Source: Chamaea fasciata (Eukaryota > Chordata > Aves > Passeriformes > Sylviidae). Taken from it: 64,000 nucleotides of DNA. Positions 13,212 through 24,000 of this stretch are shown here, in pieces (positions within the stretch are counted from its first letter, which is position 1; every line of letters starts with the position of its first letter). The stretch lies in the NCBI GenBank assembly GCA_029207755.1, contig JARCOQ010000002.1:3162001-3226000 (forward strand), written 5' to 3'. The position numbers and the translations under genes are program-made. Under the pieces are notes generated by a model. It did not search any database. It saw only the letters and a list, made by a program, of their open reading frames with translations, and had not been told where the DNA came from.

Positions 13212-16200
13212 GTGCCACTTTCACCCTGGCTGCACATTGTCACCAGTGCCATTCTGAGAGTACCTCAGAAGTCACTGGGAGCTGCGAATTCAATTAGAGC
13301 GATATTTTACAACAAGATTACATTTTTGTGGGCTGGAGTATTGTAAACTTTTTATTCCACCATAAAACATTTTAAAATTAAGTAATCAAGGCTCAGAACC
13401 CTAAAATATGTGCCTTCTGCATGTGTTTAATTACATGTGGTGCAACCCTGATTAAAATTTAGGAAGCAGAAGGGAAGGGTGCCTGCCTGCAGCAATTGCG
13501 TGTGGGATAAAAGCAGTTTAATAGCAGTGAAATTTCACATCAATGACTTTGCAAAAATTCATGGAAAACTGCTGGAGCAAGCGGTTATTACTGCTATTAC
13601 AGAGCAACATTAAACAGTGGTCAAGGAAAAGAAACTTGTGACATAAAAATAATCTGTATAACGTGGGCCAACAGGGTTTCATTCAGCTGTACAGAATAGG
13701 GTGATAGAATGAAATCTATCAGAACTGGCTATCATTTATTAGCAGGTAAATGTCCCAAAAATATTGAAATAAATAGTAGACTAAGTCAAATAATACATGT
13801 TTTCTTAGTGCTTCTATTGGTTTGTCATGCTGAACTGATGGTGGTTTGTGTTCTCTGCAGAAAGCAGATTAGTGTGTTAAAGGATACAGAGGAAAACAGA
13901 ATTAACTCCAGATTTGTGGGCTGAACTTTGCCTGCATGAAGGACAATTGATCACACCACATTTGCCAGGCCAAGACTGCAAGAAGACTTCTCCAACAAGC
14001 ACGCGCTCATAGCAGGAAGGACAGAAGCTGCATGGAAGCTCCGATGAACACCAAAAAAAAGAGGCAAATCTGCCTAAAAGAGTTCAGCCTTCAGTTCTGA
14101 CCTGAAAAAAAAAAAGCTCCTCACTGCAGACTGTTCTGCTGATGGGGCCAAAGTGTAAGTCTGTAGTGAAGCTAAGGACTGGCAGAGTGACGGTGAAGCT
14201 CCTCAGCTTCAAGCCACCCCAGTTTGATGGACTCAATATAAAATAGACACTTCCATGATTCAACAGAGGGATAAAAACTTTGCTCCTCCCAGAGCACAGA
14301 CACTCCATCAGTGCTCCTGGTTCCTGGAAGCACCAGCCTCATGTAACACAGGGTAAATTGCGCATTATAAAACCACAGCTGGGCCTCCAGTGGAGTAACC
14401 TGAGAACAATTTGCCAGTAACGTGAGAATAATTCTTCCAGCTCTGTTAATGGCTGTGGCCATAGTGGGGTGGGTGCTCAGCTATGGCTGCTCCGTGGGCC
14501 AGCATTGTCCAACAAGAGCACCAGGCTGGTCAGAGATTACCAGGAAAAAAAAAATAAATCCATAATTTATGCTGTTTTCCTCTCTTTCCACCCTTTGCAA
14601 GTGCTTTGAAAAAAACAAAGAGGGTGTCATTGCTGTCAAGGCATTTTGACGTTTCAGTTTTCCATTTTTCTCTGTTGTAAAGAACACCTTTTTCAGGTGG
14701 GTGTGTTCAGCAGGGCTCCAATAGGCACACCACACTTTCCACACTTTTTCTCCCTTTCCTTGAAGTATGTGGATGCAAGCTCTGCAAAGGCCAAAACTGC
14801 TCTGGAAATTATATTTTTGTGGCCTCTTAATCTACAGCTCTTTCCAAAAATGAAAAAAAAAAAAAAAAGGTCAAAAAGTATCTGATTTGCAGTTATCAAG
14901 ATGCCAAGGTCAATTTGAACTGGAGAACTCCAAGTTTTAATCCCATGTATTCTCCAAATCACTATTAAGTCATGAAGTAGAAACCTTTTGCTTGTAATAA
15001 GGATTAGATTTTAACTCACTTGTCCTAGATCCTCATTGCCTCCCACAGGTCAGAAGCCAAATTTTCCACAAAATGCCAGCCTAATAGTCTCTTATATCCA
15101 GCACTTTTTTCAGTGCTCTTGCTGCTGTTTGGTGCAGATAGTTTAGTATTCAACACCCAGAGCAACAAAAGAACAAATTTCCTTGGAAAGCAAAGCTCGT
15201 CTTGTAAGGCTCTTCCTGAGCTGTGTGGTCCTAAGGCCACAAATTCTTAATTTGTCTCCCCAGGGTGCCCAAGTTTGGTTTTATAAGAAGATACATCAAT
15301 ACCCCTCTTCAGGCTGCCTCCAAACCCCACCTTTGTTTCACCCTGCAGCATAAACAGCAGTTCTCACACCTTTAGGACATCACCTGGAAAACATTTAGGT
15401 TTAACCTGGAAATCTGTGATGAAGTTCTCAACCCCTGTTGGGCTCTCAAGAGCACAAGAACGTTGGCTGGCTCTGGTGTGACATGGTCACAAAATATAAA
15501 TTCAAAAGAATTGCTACCAAAGAATTTATTCTGCCTTCAACACACATAGCACAGTCCCAGGAAAGAATAACAGAGTGTAGGAATGGCAGCATTTGTAGCA
15601 GATCTGGACTGAAACAAATTTGAGGTTAACAGGTGAAAAAACTGATGGAAATGGGATATGACTACATTGATTCCCGTATATGTTTTATTTCCCTACAGTA
15701 GAATGTGCATTCAAACTATGTTAGATGTCTCCCTGAAAAGATTACACTGTGGAGGAAAAATAATTAATTTAAGATAAATGAATCACACTGTGAGGTATGT
15801 CTTTTTAAATCTCACTCTAACAAATAAATGTGCTACAATCAGCTCTCTACTTAATTCTTAATAGACAGTAGGAATTCCATATTGGAATCAAACATTTGAC
15901 TCAATTTTACTGCCGTCAGAAAACATAAAACACCTTCCCACGGGCTCTTTTGAAATAAAAATCAACAGTAGAAGGAAGTTTACTGCGTTTTTCCATGGCA
16001 TGAAGAAATAGCACGCGTTTCTTCATGGGAATTGTGAAATGCAAATGTGTGACCATTATTATTTATACTTGTAGCTCAAACCTTATGTGCCAGCTCCTCT
16101 TACTTTTTAGTGCGCTTTCATTATTTTCCCTTTATCACTGCAACCTTGTCTTCAGGAACTGAAAGCAGAGAAAATACACTTCCTGTTCTACCTCTTGAAG

Positions 16201-19200
16201 ACTGCTCAGTTGGTCAATTTTTCACCAGGACACACCAACCAGGAGTAGATAGGGTGGACCAAGCATCTCTCAACCACATATCTTCAAAGCAGGATGCTCT
16301 AAACATGGTAGAGAAATCCTTTCTTTTCTTGAGTCTTGAAGTATCTTCCACATTCCGCTATTCAGCATGTTTTATAAGGTTTTTTTATTATACCCATTAT
16401 TATATGTATAGTCCTATAAATCATCTTAGTACAAAGGCTATTTGATCATTCCTTCTCTGTGCATTTGCTCACAAAATGATGGCATGGAAAAAACTGAGGA
16501 AAAAAAAAACTTTCCTGGCTCCACTAGAGTCCAGAAGCTAATTTTATAACATCTTTAACAAACACAGAAATTTGGGACATGAGAAGGAGGGAAAGTTATG
16601 AGAAAGGAAAAAAAAAAAATTCTTGTACATGGGAGCAGAAGTTACCAAAACCCAGAACATCCCACTGAAAGACGCAATGGTTACAGGGAAAATCTCCTCA
16701 GTTCAGGTGGTTTAAATCAAATCAAGATCAGAAGTTTTATTGACTTATTAACAGCTCATAAATAACTGGCAATCTCTGACCTGGATATTCAGGGTCTATA
16801 CCAGCTGTAGAAGAGGTCCAGAACAGCACCGGACACTTGCAAAGTGTTAATGAGCACGTGCAGATGCTCCGCACCTTCCCATGCCACCTCCAGGGCACAC
16901 AATCCCCAAATCCCTCCCCAGATACCTGGCCCCAAACATGCCCCATGTTGTTTTGAGGCTTCTTCTCAAGCTGGCTCCAGATTTTTCCCAAAGTTTCTTT
17001 TTAATCCCCAATTACTCTTTATTCAAGCTGATGGCCACATTCCTCTGTTTTCTCCACCAGGTTTGGGCAGCTTTTGGGGTGTTGATGTCCCTGGGTTTAT
17101 GATCACTTTCCTAGGTTTGCAGCTCATGTTATCCAGGCCATCCAATCCAAAGGAGGGGTAGAGCAGGGTGAGAGCTGCAGCTCCCCCCTCGTGTGTTTCA
17201 AAGAGAGGAAATGACAAATTTTGGGAGCAGCGAGTCACCCTTCAGCCCATGGAAGATAATTCTGACATTGCAGACCAGCTCAGCTCAGCTCAGCAGCAGC
17301 ACCCCAGCTTTCCATCAATCAAAGGCCCTCTTAAACAGGCAAACTCTTGACAATTAGGCTCAAGCAACCGTCTCAAAAGCCACGCTGTGTAATTTGTTCC
17401 AAAAAGCATTTTCTGTGCACCAAAATGAGCAGCAATCCTGAGAGCTTTATATACATAACCTAATATAATGGCAGCTACAAACATGTTCATCATTTACGTT
17501 GTAACAAAAATGTGAGTGAAATTGGAACTGTGAAAAAAAATGAGTTCATGACACAAATTATTACTTTTACAATTAGATTTTAATCCTCTATTACGTCTAC
17601 CCCTTAAAAATTGTGCATTTTTAAAATTACTTTTGTGGGGAAGGAAACGTATTCAGTTTATTTATTAAATGATTTTTTACTCTAGTCACTTCATACTAGT
17701 TAAAACATCTTACCTAGCTGAATGCATTTCTCCGTAAGTATTACATTTTTGTTAAAAATTTAGATTGTGCTGAAATTTATTGTAAAGCCCCTCATAATAC
17801 CCATTGTTGACGTCTCAAAATAACAGCTGTCTTTCTAATGTTTGAAGTCAAGCTCATTAAGCCAGACTGAAGGTTGGGGTTTTTAAAAAAAATTTTAGTT
17901 GATTCTGTAATTTTTATAAATTTCAGGTTTTGTTTTAAGAAAACTTATATAAAGCATTATGAATTTTAATGTAACCAAACGACAGACCTCACAAATTTTG
18001 CGATAGAGATGCTGGGGGTTTTGGCTCTCATTCTCTTGAAGTTGCATGCTCAGGTTCAGACAGACAGTCACCATAATTAAAGAATAAAGCAGAATAGCTG
18101 AGGCTGGGGGCTTTTTTCCTCACACCTCATTTATGCCACACTGAGATCATGCAGCAAAAGCAAGGTACTGCCTTTTTTGCCCACCTGGAAGTGGTTATAG
18201 CATCACGACCTAAATATTCTCAAAAGCTCCAGAAATATTTACTTCTACTTCATCCTGACTCTTTTCAAGGTGTCACAGGCTCATACACTCTTACTTCAAA
18301 CCCCGCAGAATAAAACAGATAAGTGAAAGGTAACTAATTATTGAGGAACTAGAGCTTCACTGTATTTATCTTTGCTCTCACTAGTTTTTATTAAAGTGTT
18401 ATTTTTCCCCTATAAAAGAGCCAGAGAGGCTGGGTCATCCCTGCAATTCAGGCTTATATACCTGGGTAAAAGGAAAAAAAGCTACACATAGGACCTTGCT
18501 TCTACCCACACTAATATTTATGCATGCACTTAATTCTCCTCACCTGAGTGCAATTAAGGACTTGCACACGCCTTTGCAGAACCGGGGCCAAAATAATTAC
18601 AGTTTACACAAGACTGTGACAGGGAAATATTTCATTACCGCAATTAATCCTTTAGAGCATTACGAAATGGCCAGTTTCTCAGGAGAAAGCAGAATATTTG
18701 TTGCTAATCAAACGTAAAGTTTATGTAATGGTAATAGACGACATTTAATAGCACAGGAATATATAATATTTAACAGCTCCATAATCCATGGTAATTTTTA
18801 TTTCACTAATATTTATTGCAAATGGGTGAGAAAGAATGAGAAAGCCTTCCCTTATAGCATCGGAGACACTCGGTTACATTTTTACATTAGGTGGCACTAA
18901 TTCCCTATTAACTGGAATTAATGTAATATGCAAAAACCACTTCAATTTCATGGTGTTAATGTATAACTTTAGAGCTGCTACACTTACAAACCGTATAGTA
19001 CAGCACTAAATGCAGGCTTGGCTGTACCTTACACAAGTTGTAATAACCTTCAGGTGTTCTTCAGCACCAAACAAGTCAGATCATGTTTTGAGGTGCTGGA
19101 CAATTTCAGAACCCTGGACCAGTCTCAGATATCCAGCACGTGCTCCTGTCAGCTGCCTTCATCAGGAATTGGTGTTAAATCAGATAATTAACCGGTTTTC

Positions 19201-19985
19201 GGGGGGATAGGCAGAAAGCTATTGCCAATAGAACTGAGTATTTGCATTCAATTAGAAAGGAACATGTTCTTTTAGGCACCAAAATTTACCATTCATTAAA
19301 AAGACACATGTGATGTAGCAAAGTGGCACATGAACAGCTGGTCAGATGTAAAACCTCAGCGTGCTTTACTACAGACTTCACTGGCTTGTGGTCCAATTGT
19401 CTTTTTCAGTGCAGCACAGACCCTGCCAAGCCCAGTCCTGGAGCCTGAGGAGCCAGAGCAAACCTGCTGATTCCAAAGAGGTCACGCCGGGGTGGGAGCA
19501 AGGAGGAAACGAGAGAAAATTGCTTAAAAAGATTCAGGAGGAGATGTCCCCACATGTGATGCAACACAGGCAAAACGAACCCTTGTAGGACCAGCTCCTG
19601 ACCCTGAGTACATAAAATGTCACCTTAGTGCAGCCCCCCCTGTGCCTGGAGCAGCTCACGCCCATCGTGTTCCTGCAAGCTCCCAGAGAAAAGCCCAGCC
19701 TGGGCACAGTGGTGAGCACTGGGCATAAAACCTCTCACAGTAACAGGAGCATTGAGCTCCAAGCAGTGCAAATTTGAGCACAAACACCACTTTTTCCGTG
19801 GAAGGATTTTTGTAAAACGACCGTGATTGGAAAGGCCCCTATTTGTGTCCACTGATCCATGCAGTTTTAAGGAACTCCATCCTGTTACAGACTCTCGGCT
19901 CTTCCCTGTTTAAATACACACACCGACACACACGTGCCCAAAGCACAGGAGGGCAGGAGATGGAGCTTTCTAAACCCATTCCTTA
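13212..19985. other. Unique non-coding DNA, no gene seen
   Basis: No mobile element recognised. A16 occurs at 14853-14868. The region 13861-14154 has splice-like borders but no long open frame (see findings). The part at 17500-18980 is AT-rich, and 18490-18980 holds many TAAT/ATTA cores without simple repeats, which makes it a candidate conserved non-coding block. Frames in this region are short and unrecognised. Confidence 0.6.
19982..19985. repeat. Target site duplication, left copy (CTTA)
   Basis: CTTA lies directly before the LTR terminus and is repeated directly after its other end (20428-20431). A 4-bp duplication is typical of gammaretrovirus-like (ERV1) integration. Four bases can match by chance, so this is supportive rather than decisive. 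Confidence 0.6.
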
Positions 19986-20047
19986 TGATGCCTTGGGAAG
20001 GCTGACCTGCAACAGAGACTGCACAGAGCTAGAGAATAAAGCAGGAA

Positions 20048-20053
20048 TTTATT
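20048..20053 (-). promoter_or_regulatory. LTR polyadenylation signal AATAAA (copy 1)
   Basis: AATAAA on the minus strand, about 105 bp downstream of the TATA-like box and conserved in the second LTR copy (44383-44388). The spacing is as expected for the U3-R-U5 layout. Confidence 0.65.
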
Positions 20054-20068
20054 GAAATTCCTCCAGGA

Positions 20069-20116
20069 TCCACCTTGGGCAGGACAGGGCCTGACCAGGG
20101 CTACACCCAAGGTGGA
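20069..20116 (-). repeat. Stem-loop inside the LTR, 11-bp perfect stem
   Basis: TCCACCTTGGG (20069-20079) and its exact reverse complement (20106-20116) enclose a 26-nt loop. The same arms and spacing recur in the second LTR copy (44404-44451). It lies between the TATA-like box and the polyadenylation signal, hence probably within the transcribed R region. Confidence 0.8.
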
Positions 20117-20157
20117 CCCAAAATGGTCACAGAATGGCTGAGCAGTCACGAGTCACA

Positions 20158-20164
20158 CTTTTAG
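20158..20164 (-). promoter_or_regulatory. TATA-like box of LTR copy 1
   Basis: CTAAAAG on the minus strand, the best TATA-like match upstream of the polyadenylation signal and unchanged in copy 2 (44492-44498). It is not a canonical TATAAA, so the call is tentative. Confidence 0.4.
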
Positions 20165-20176
20165 AAGTTTTGGTCC

Positions 20177-20184
20177 ATTTGCAT
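20177..20184 (-). promoter_or_regulatory. Octamer motif ATGCAAAT in LTR copy 1
   Basis: A perfect ATGCAAAT on the minus strand, 12 bp upstream of the TATA-like box. It is the binding site consensus of POU/Oct factors and is also intact in copy 2 (44511-44518). Placement close to the presumed promoter suggests a role in LTR transcription. Confidence 0.5.
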
Positions 20185-20427
20185 ATTGGGGTTTAATTGT
20201 CCAACTCCAGCTTCAGGTTGTGAGGTCCCATCCTTCTTGTTCGTCCCTTCAGCCCATCCTTGTTTGTGCTTTTGGGCTGAAAGTTTTCCTTGGTGTTCAG
20301 CAGGAAAAGGATTTGTTTTGTCTCCCTGCTCTGTGCAGAGCTGACTGGCGCTGAGTCTGAGGCTCAGAACTGCACCCCTGGGCAGCACAGAATGTGAAAA
20401 AGAGGAAAGCTCAAACTTAAGGCATCA

Positions 20428-20825
20428 CTTAGGTGTGTCACCTGCCCAGGGTTCAGAGGAGTCAGCTGGGCCCACCATTTCCCAACCCCATTCCCATTAT
20501 CCACCTCATACCATCCTTGGCCTCCCCGCTCACGGCTCTGGGGTGCTTTGTCCCAGTGTCTGCTGTTGATTGCTGCCAGGTTAATTGCTCGGGAGAGCCA
20601 CAAGCCCTCCTTGCCAGCACCAAAAACTGACACAGCAGCGGGGGAGGCTTTCCAAAAGGCTTTCCAAAGGATTTGATCCTTTTAATGGATTTGTGAGTCA
20701 GGAGTGAGGAGCCTCCAGAAGGAGCAGCGAATTAGCAATTGATACAGGTTGGGGGGAAATGGCTTCTCTGGAAGGTGGAAGAGCATCTCAGAGAATGTGC
20801 AGAATTAAGTAGAAGTCAGAAAAAT
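20428..20825. other. Non-coding spacer between LTR and GGAA array
   Basis: Begins with the right CTTA copy (20428-20431). It contains a 12-bp near-tandem repeat of GGCTTTCCAAA around 20647-20670. No gene was seen; the sequence is more GC-rich than its surroundings. Confidence 0.55.
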
Positions 20826-21010
20826 GGAAGGAAGGAAGGAAGGAAGGAAGGAAGGAAGGAAGGAAGGAAGGAAGGAAGGAAGGAAGGAAGGAAGGAAGGA
20901 AGGAAGGAAGGAAGGAAGGAAGGAAGGAAGGAAGGAAGGAAGGAAGGAAGGAAGGAAGGAAGGAAGGAAGGAAGGAAGGAAGGAAGGAAGGAAGGAAGGA
21001 AGGAAGGAAG
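20826..21010 (+). repeat. (GGAA)46 tetranucleotide array, perfect
   Basis: 185 bp of uninterrupted GGAA units. One strand is all purine and mirror-symmetric, so it can form triplex (H-DNA), and each GGAA is a core ETS-factor site. The repeat gives open frames in both directions (KEGR and SFLP repeats), which are artefacts. Its perfection suggests recent expansion and high length polymorphism; assembly length may be unreliable. Confidence 0.98.
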
Positions 21011-24000
21011 ATGTGGATTTTCTTTTTATCAAGATCATCCAAATATAATAGAAAAATAGAAAAAATCAAGGTAAATGTCTTTATTTCATTCAACATTTAA
21101 AAGCACCTGTGATTAATTCATTGTTAGGTTAACTATTAACATCCCCCAGCCAAGCCTAGCTCCCTGCTGTAGGCAGTAGTTGGACCACATGGATATGTTC
21201 CACAGGATTTTCTTCTTTTCTCTTAATATTTTAATAACTTTCTTATCAATTGCCTATGCGATTTCAAGGAGTAATTTAATTTGCTGATGGGTAGACAGAT
21301 CTTTTTATAGTCTATGAGAAACTCTGTAGGTGACAACTACATTTACAGCGTTAGATTTGGTTTAGATCTGCAGTGATTTCCATCTTAAACTTCCTAACCA
21401 GAAAGAAAATTACCTAGGATTATTTCCAATAAAAAAACTTACATAAAAAAAAGTATGTTCAACTGTTTTCCAAAAATTTCCTGGGTGATTTGTGAGAATT
21501 TTTGGGTAAAATTAGTTGTAATACGTTATGTGACCACGACAGTATTAGCAGGATCCTGTCCCAAAGACAAACTCATATAGATTTAAACAAGGCTATTATG
21601 GGAAATTAAGGGAGTGGAATGCAGAGTGAGGAATAAAACCAAAATTATTTTTGAAGTGCTTGGAGACTGGAAATATTTATGTAAAGAAAACCGGTTTTAC
21701 CTGAGGATGGGTATTGATTTTTGCCTTTATAGGTTTTATCCACCTAAACATTGCACTCTTTATAAGAAACTCACTTGTGTTGGAGTCTAGTGGAAGGAAG
21801 GCCCAAATCAAAGCACTTTTTTCTTGTTCTGTGTTTTACTCCCATTTAAAAATTAATTTAACGTCTATACTGAAATGCCAGAACAATAAAAGGGTGTTTT
21901 ATTTTCACAGCAGGTATTTTTAAGTGAGCTGTTTACTGTCATGGAAATGATTTCGTGTGGCTGGCCTAAGGAAGGGAAAATTTGTGCAGGTTGGGAAGGG
22001 GCTGTGACAAGACATTCTATTCACAGCTCTATGCAAATTAAGGTTAAACCTAAACCAAAAGCCTAGATCTGGAATTTAGGTTCTCTTTAAATTCCAGAGC
22101 TTTGAGGAATAGCTAAAAAATCCTATCTAAATCACCTTAAATTCTCCTTTGGGTGTTATAGAACTCTGCTAGTCCATCCAGGTGAGATCTTACCAAGAGT
22201 GTGAGAAAGGCACCTGAACTATGAGGTGCCTGCAGCTGCTGAACCAAGCACGAATTTCAGCAGTGGAACATTCCCAGCCCCACAGCTGTGGGAACACCAC
22301 TTTGGAAACTGCGGGGTGCACTTCTTGCAGCTTTTGCGTTGTTTAATTTGCAGTAAAAAGGAAGAGGGATTCTTTTCTCTTTCCGAGCCTTTCTGCAGCC
22401 GTGACATTAACAAATGTTTAGAATAAAGTCCACGGTGTTAAAAAGTAGGAAATGCTTCAGAATCGATGAAAAAGCAACGACGTCCCTTTCAATTTTCTTG
22501 CTCTTCATTTTTGCTGGAAAGCAGAAAAGTAGATTATTGTAATGATTAAGACGCTGGCCCTCGACTCACACTCAATTCCCTGCTCCTGCATGCTTTTCTC
22601 ACCATTTAAGCAGCAGAAAGGGCACAGGAGTGGATGATAATGTACTGGCAGAGTGACATTAAGGAAAATTAGATTTTTGTATAGTGGGAAAAGTGAGTAT
22701 GAAAAGCACTTGTAGTGGCTGGCCATTTTGCACTCACAGCTGGGGTGATGTCTGGTGATCTTTCAGAGTGGAACAAAGCCCTGTATAGAGAAATATTCAG
22801 CATTTCTGCATCCACACTTCATGACTCCTGTCCTCGGGAATGAGGATCACGGAATAGCTCCTACACGATGCACTTGTGCCCTAAAGCACAAATTCTTGGG
22901 TTGGCCTGTCCTAACACCTGCACTGCTGAGCCTTCAGGGTGCCTGGAAGAGCTGTCCTCAGCAAGTGGAGGCTGGCTGTGATCCAAAGTCATTTCCTACT
23001 TAACTCTACGAGGAGAAGAGAGGATGGGACAGAGGAAGAGCCCAGCACTGCACACACAAACCACAATACTACACTTGAATCACTTCTGCTGACCTAAAAG
23101 CGTAGACCCTTAAGGACTCAAACTGGACCCAAATTTCCTGTTGCAACTGTGATAAAACAAGCTGGAATTTGAATGCCATTCCAGATATGAAAATTCATTT
23201 TGCTGGAGAAGTGCCAATATATGACTATTTTTATTATGAAAATACCTAGTTTTATACACTGCCCTAGAAGGCAGGAAAAGCATTTTCAGATCCCAAGGCA
23301 AACACAACATTTGCTTCTCTTCTGTTTTCTGATCCCTTTCCCTCCCCTTCCACGTGTCATCTCTCTCTTTTCCTATTTCTGGCCTCTCCCCTCCTTGCAC
23401 TGACCAAGTGATGGAAGTTAATGAGATAAGGGAAGGTCTCTGGCCTCCCTTAATGTTGTCAGTCCCCTGCAGACCTGCCCCAGTGCCCTCCTGTGCTGGC
23501 AGCTCTGATGCTTTGTGAGGGGGTTGCTGTGCTGAAAAGGTCTCCACTGCTGCATTAAAATGCAGTGTCCAGTTCACCTTTGGATTCCCAGCAGTGCTGA
23601 TCTCACAGCAGCATCTGAACCGGCCTCAGGAGCCAAACGTGAGCACATCAAATCCCAGAGCCCCCTCACAGTGCCCACGGGGCAAAAAGCGCAGAACCAA
23701 CGCAGCCCCAGGGTGTTGTGTTAAAATCCATGTGGGCAGAGCAATTCATTCCTCATCTTCTCCTGCTGGGCACTTCTCCTGTAGGGAAGGGCAGATCTGA
23801 ATACTGATGAAGTGTTTGTGTTTGGAGAGGAGCATCATTGAGGAGTGCAGCTTCACCTTATTACTGCTACAGCAAATGCAGGAACCCCTGCCTTTCCTGC
23901 AGGTTAGCAGTGCCAAATCAGTATTCCCCTGGCACAGATCTCACTGACAGGCTTAGTAACAACATTTTTTATTGTTATTTCTTCCTTTTAATCTCTCTGA

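Larger units (their letters stand above)
19986..20427 (-). mobile_element. Solo retroviral LTR (copy 1 of a 442-bp family), minus strand
   Basis: Bounded by TGATGCC and GGCATCA, the inverted TG...CA termini of an LTR, and flanked by CTTA on both sides. A second copy of exactly the same length lies at 44,321-44,762, roughly 85-90% identical by eye. Read on the minus strand the order fits an LTR: U3 from 20427, an octamer-like ATGCAAAT (20184-20177), a TATA-like CTAAAAG (20164-20158), a stem-loop (20116-20069), then AATAAA (20053-20048) and the end at 19986. No gag, pol or env sequence adjoins it, so it is a solo LTR left by recombination of an old provirus. The class is inferred only from the 4-bp flank; the exact family name is unknown to me. 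Confidence 0.85.

Noticed and set aside
20161..20388. 75-codon frame inside LTR copy 1 (a similar one at 44495-44686 in copy 2)
   Set aside because: It is part of the LTR U3 and its similarity between copies reflects shared repeat ancestry, not coding.
20739..21096. Repetitive frames (KEGR and SFLP repeats)
   Set aside because: These are translations of the GGAA microsatellite, not genes.
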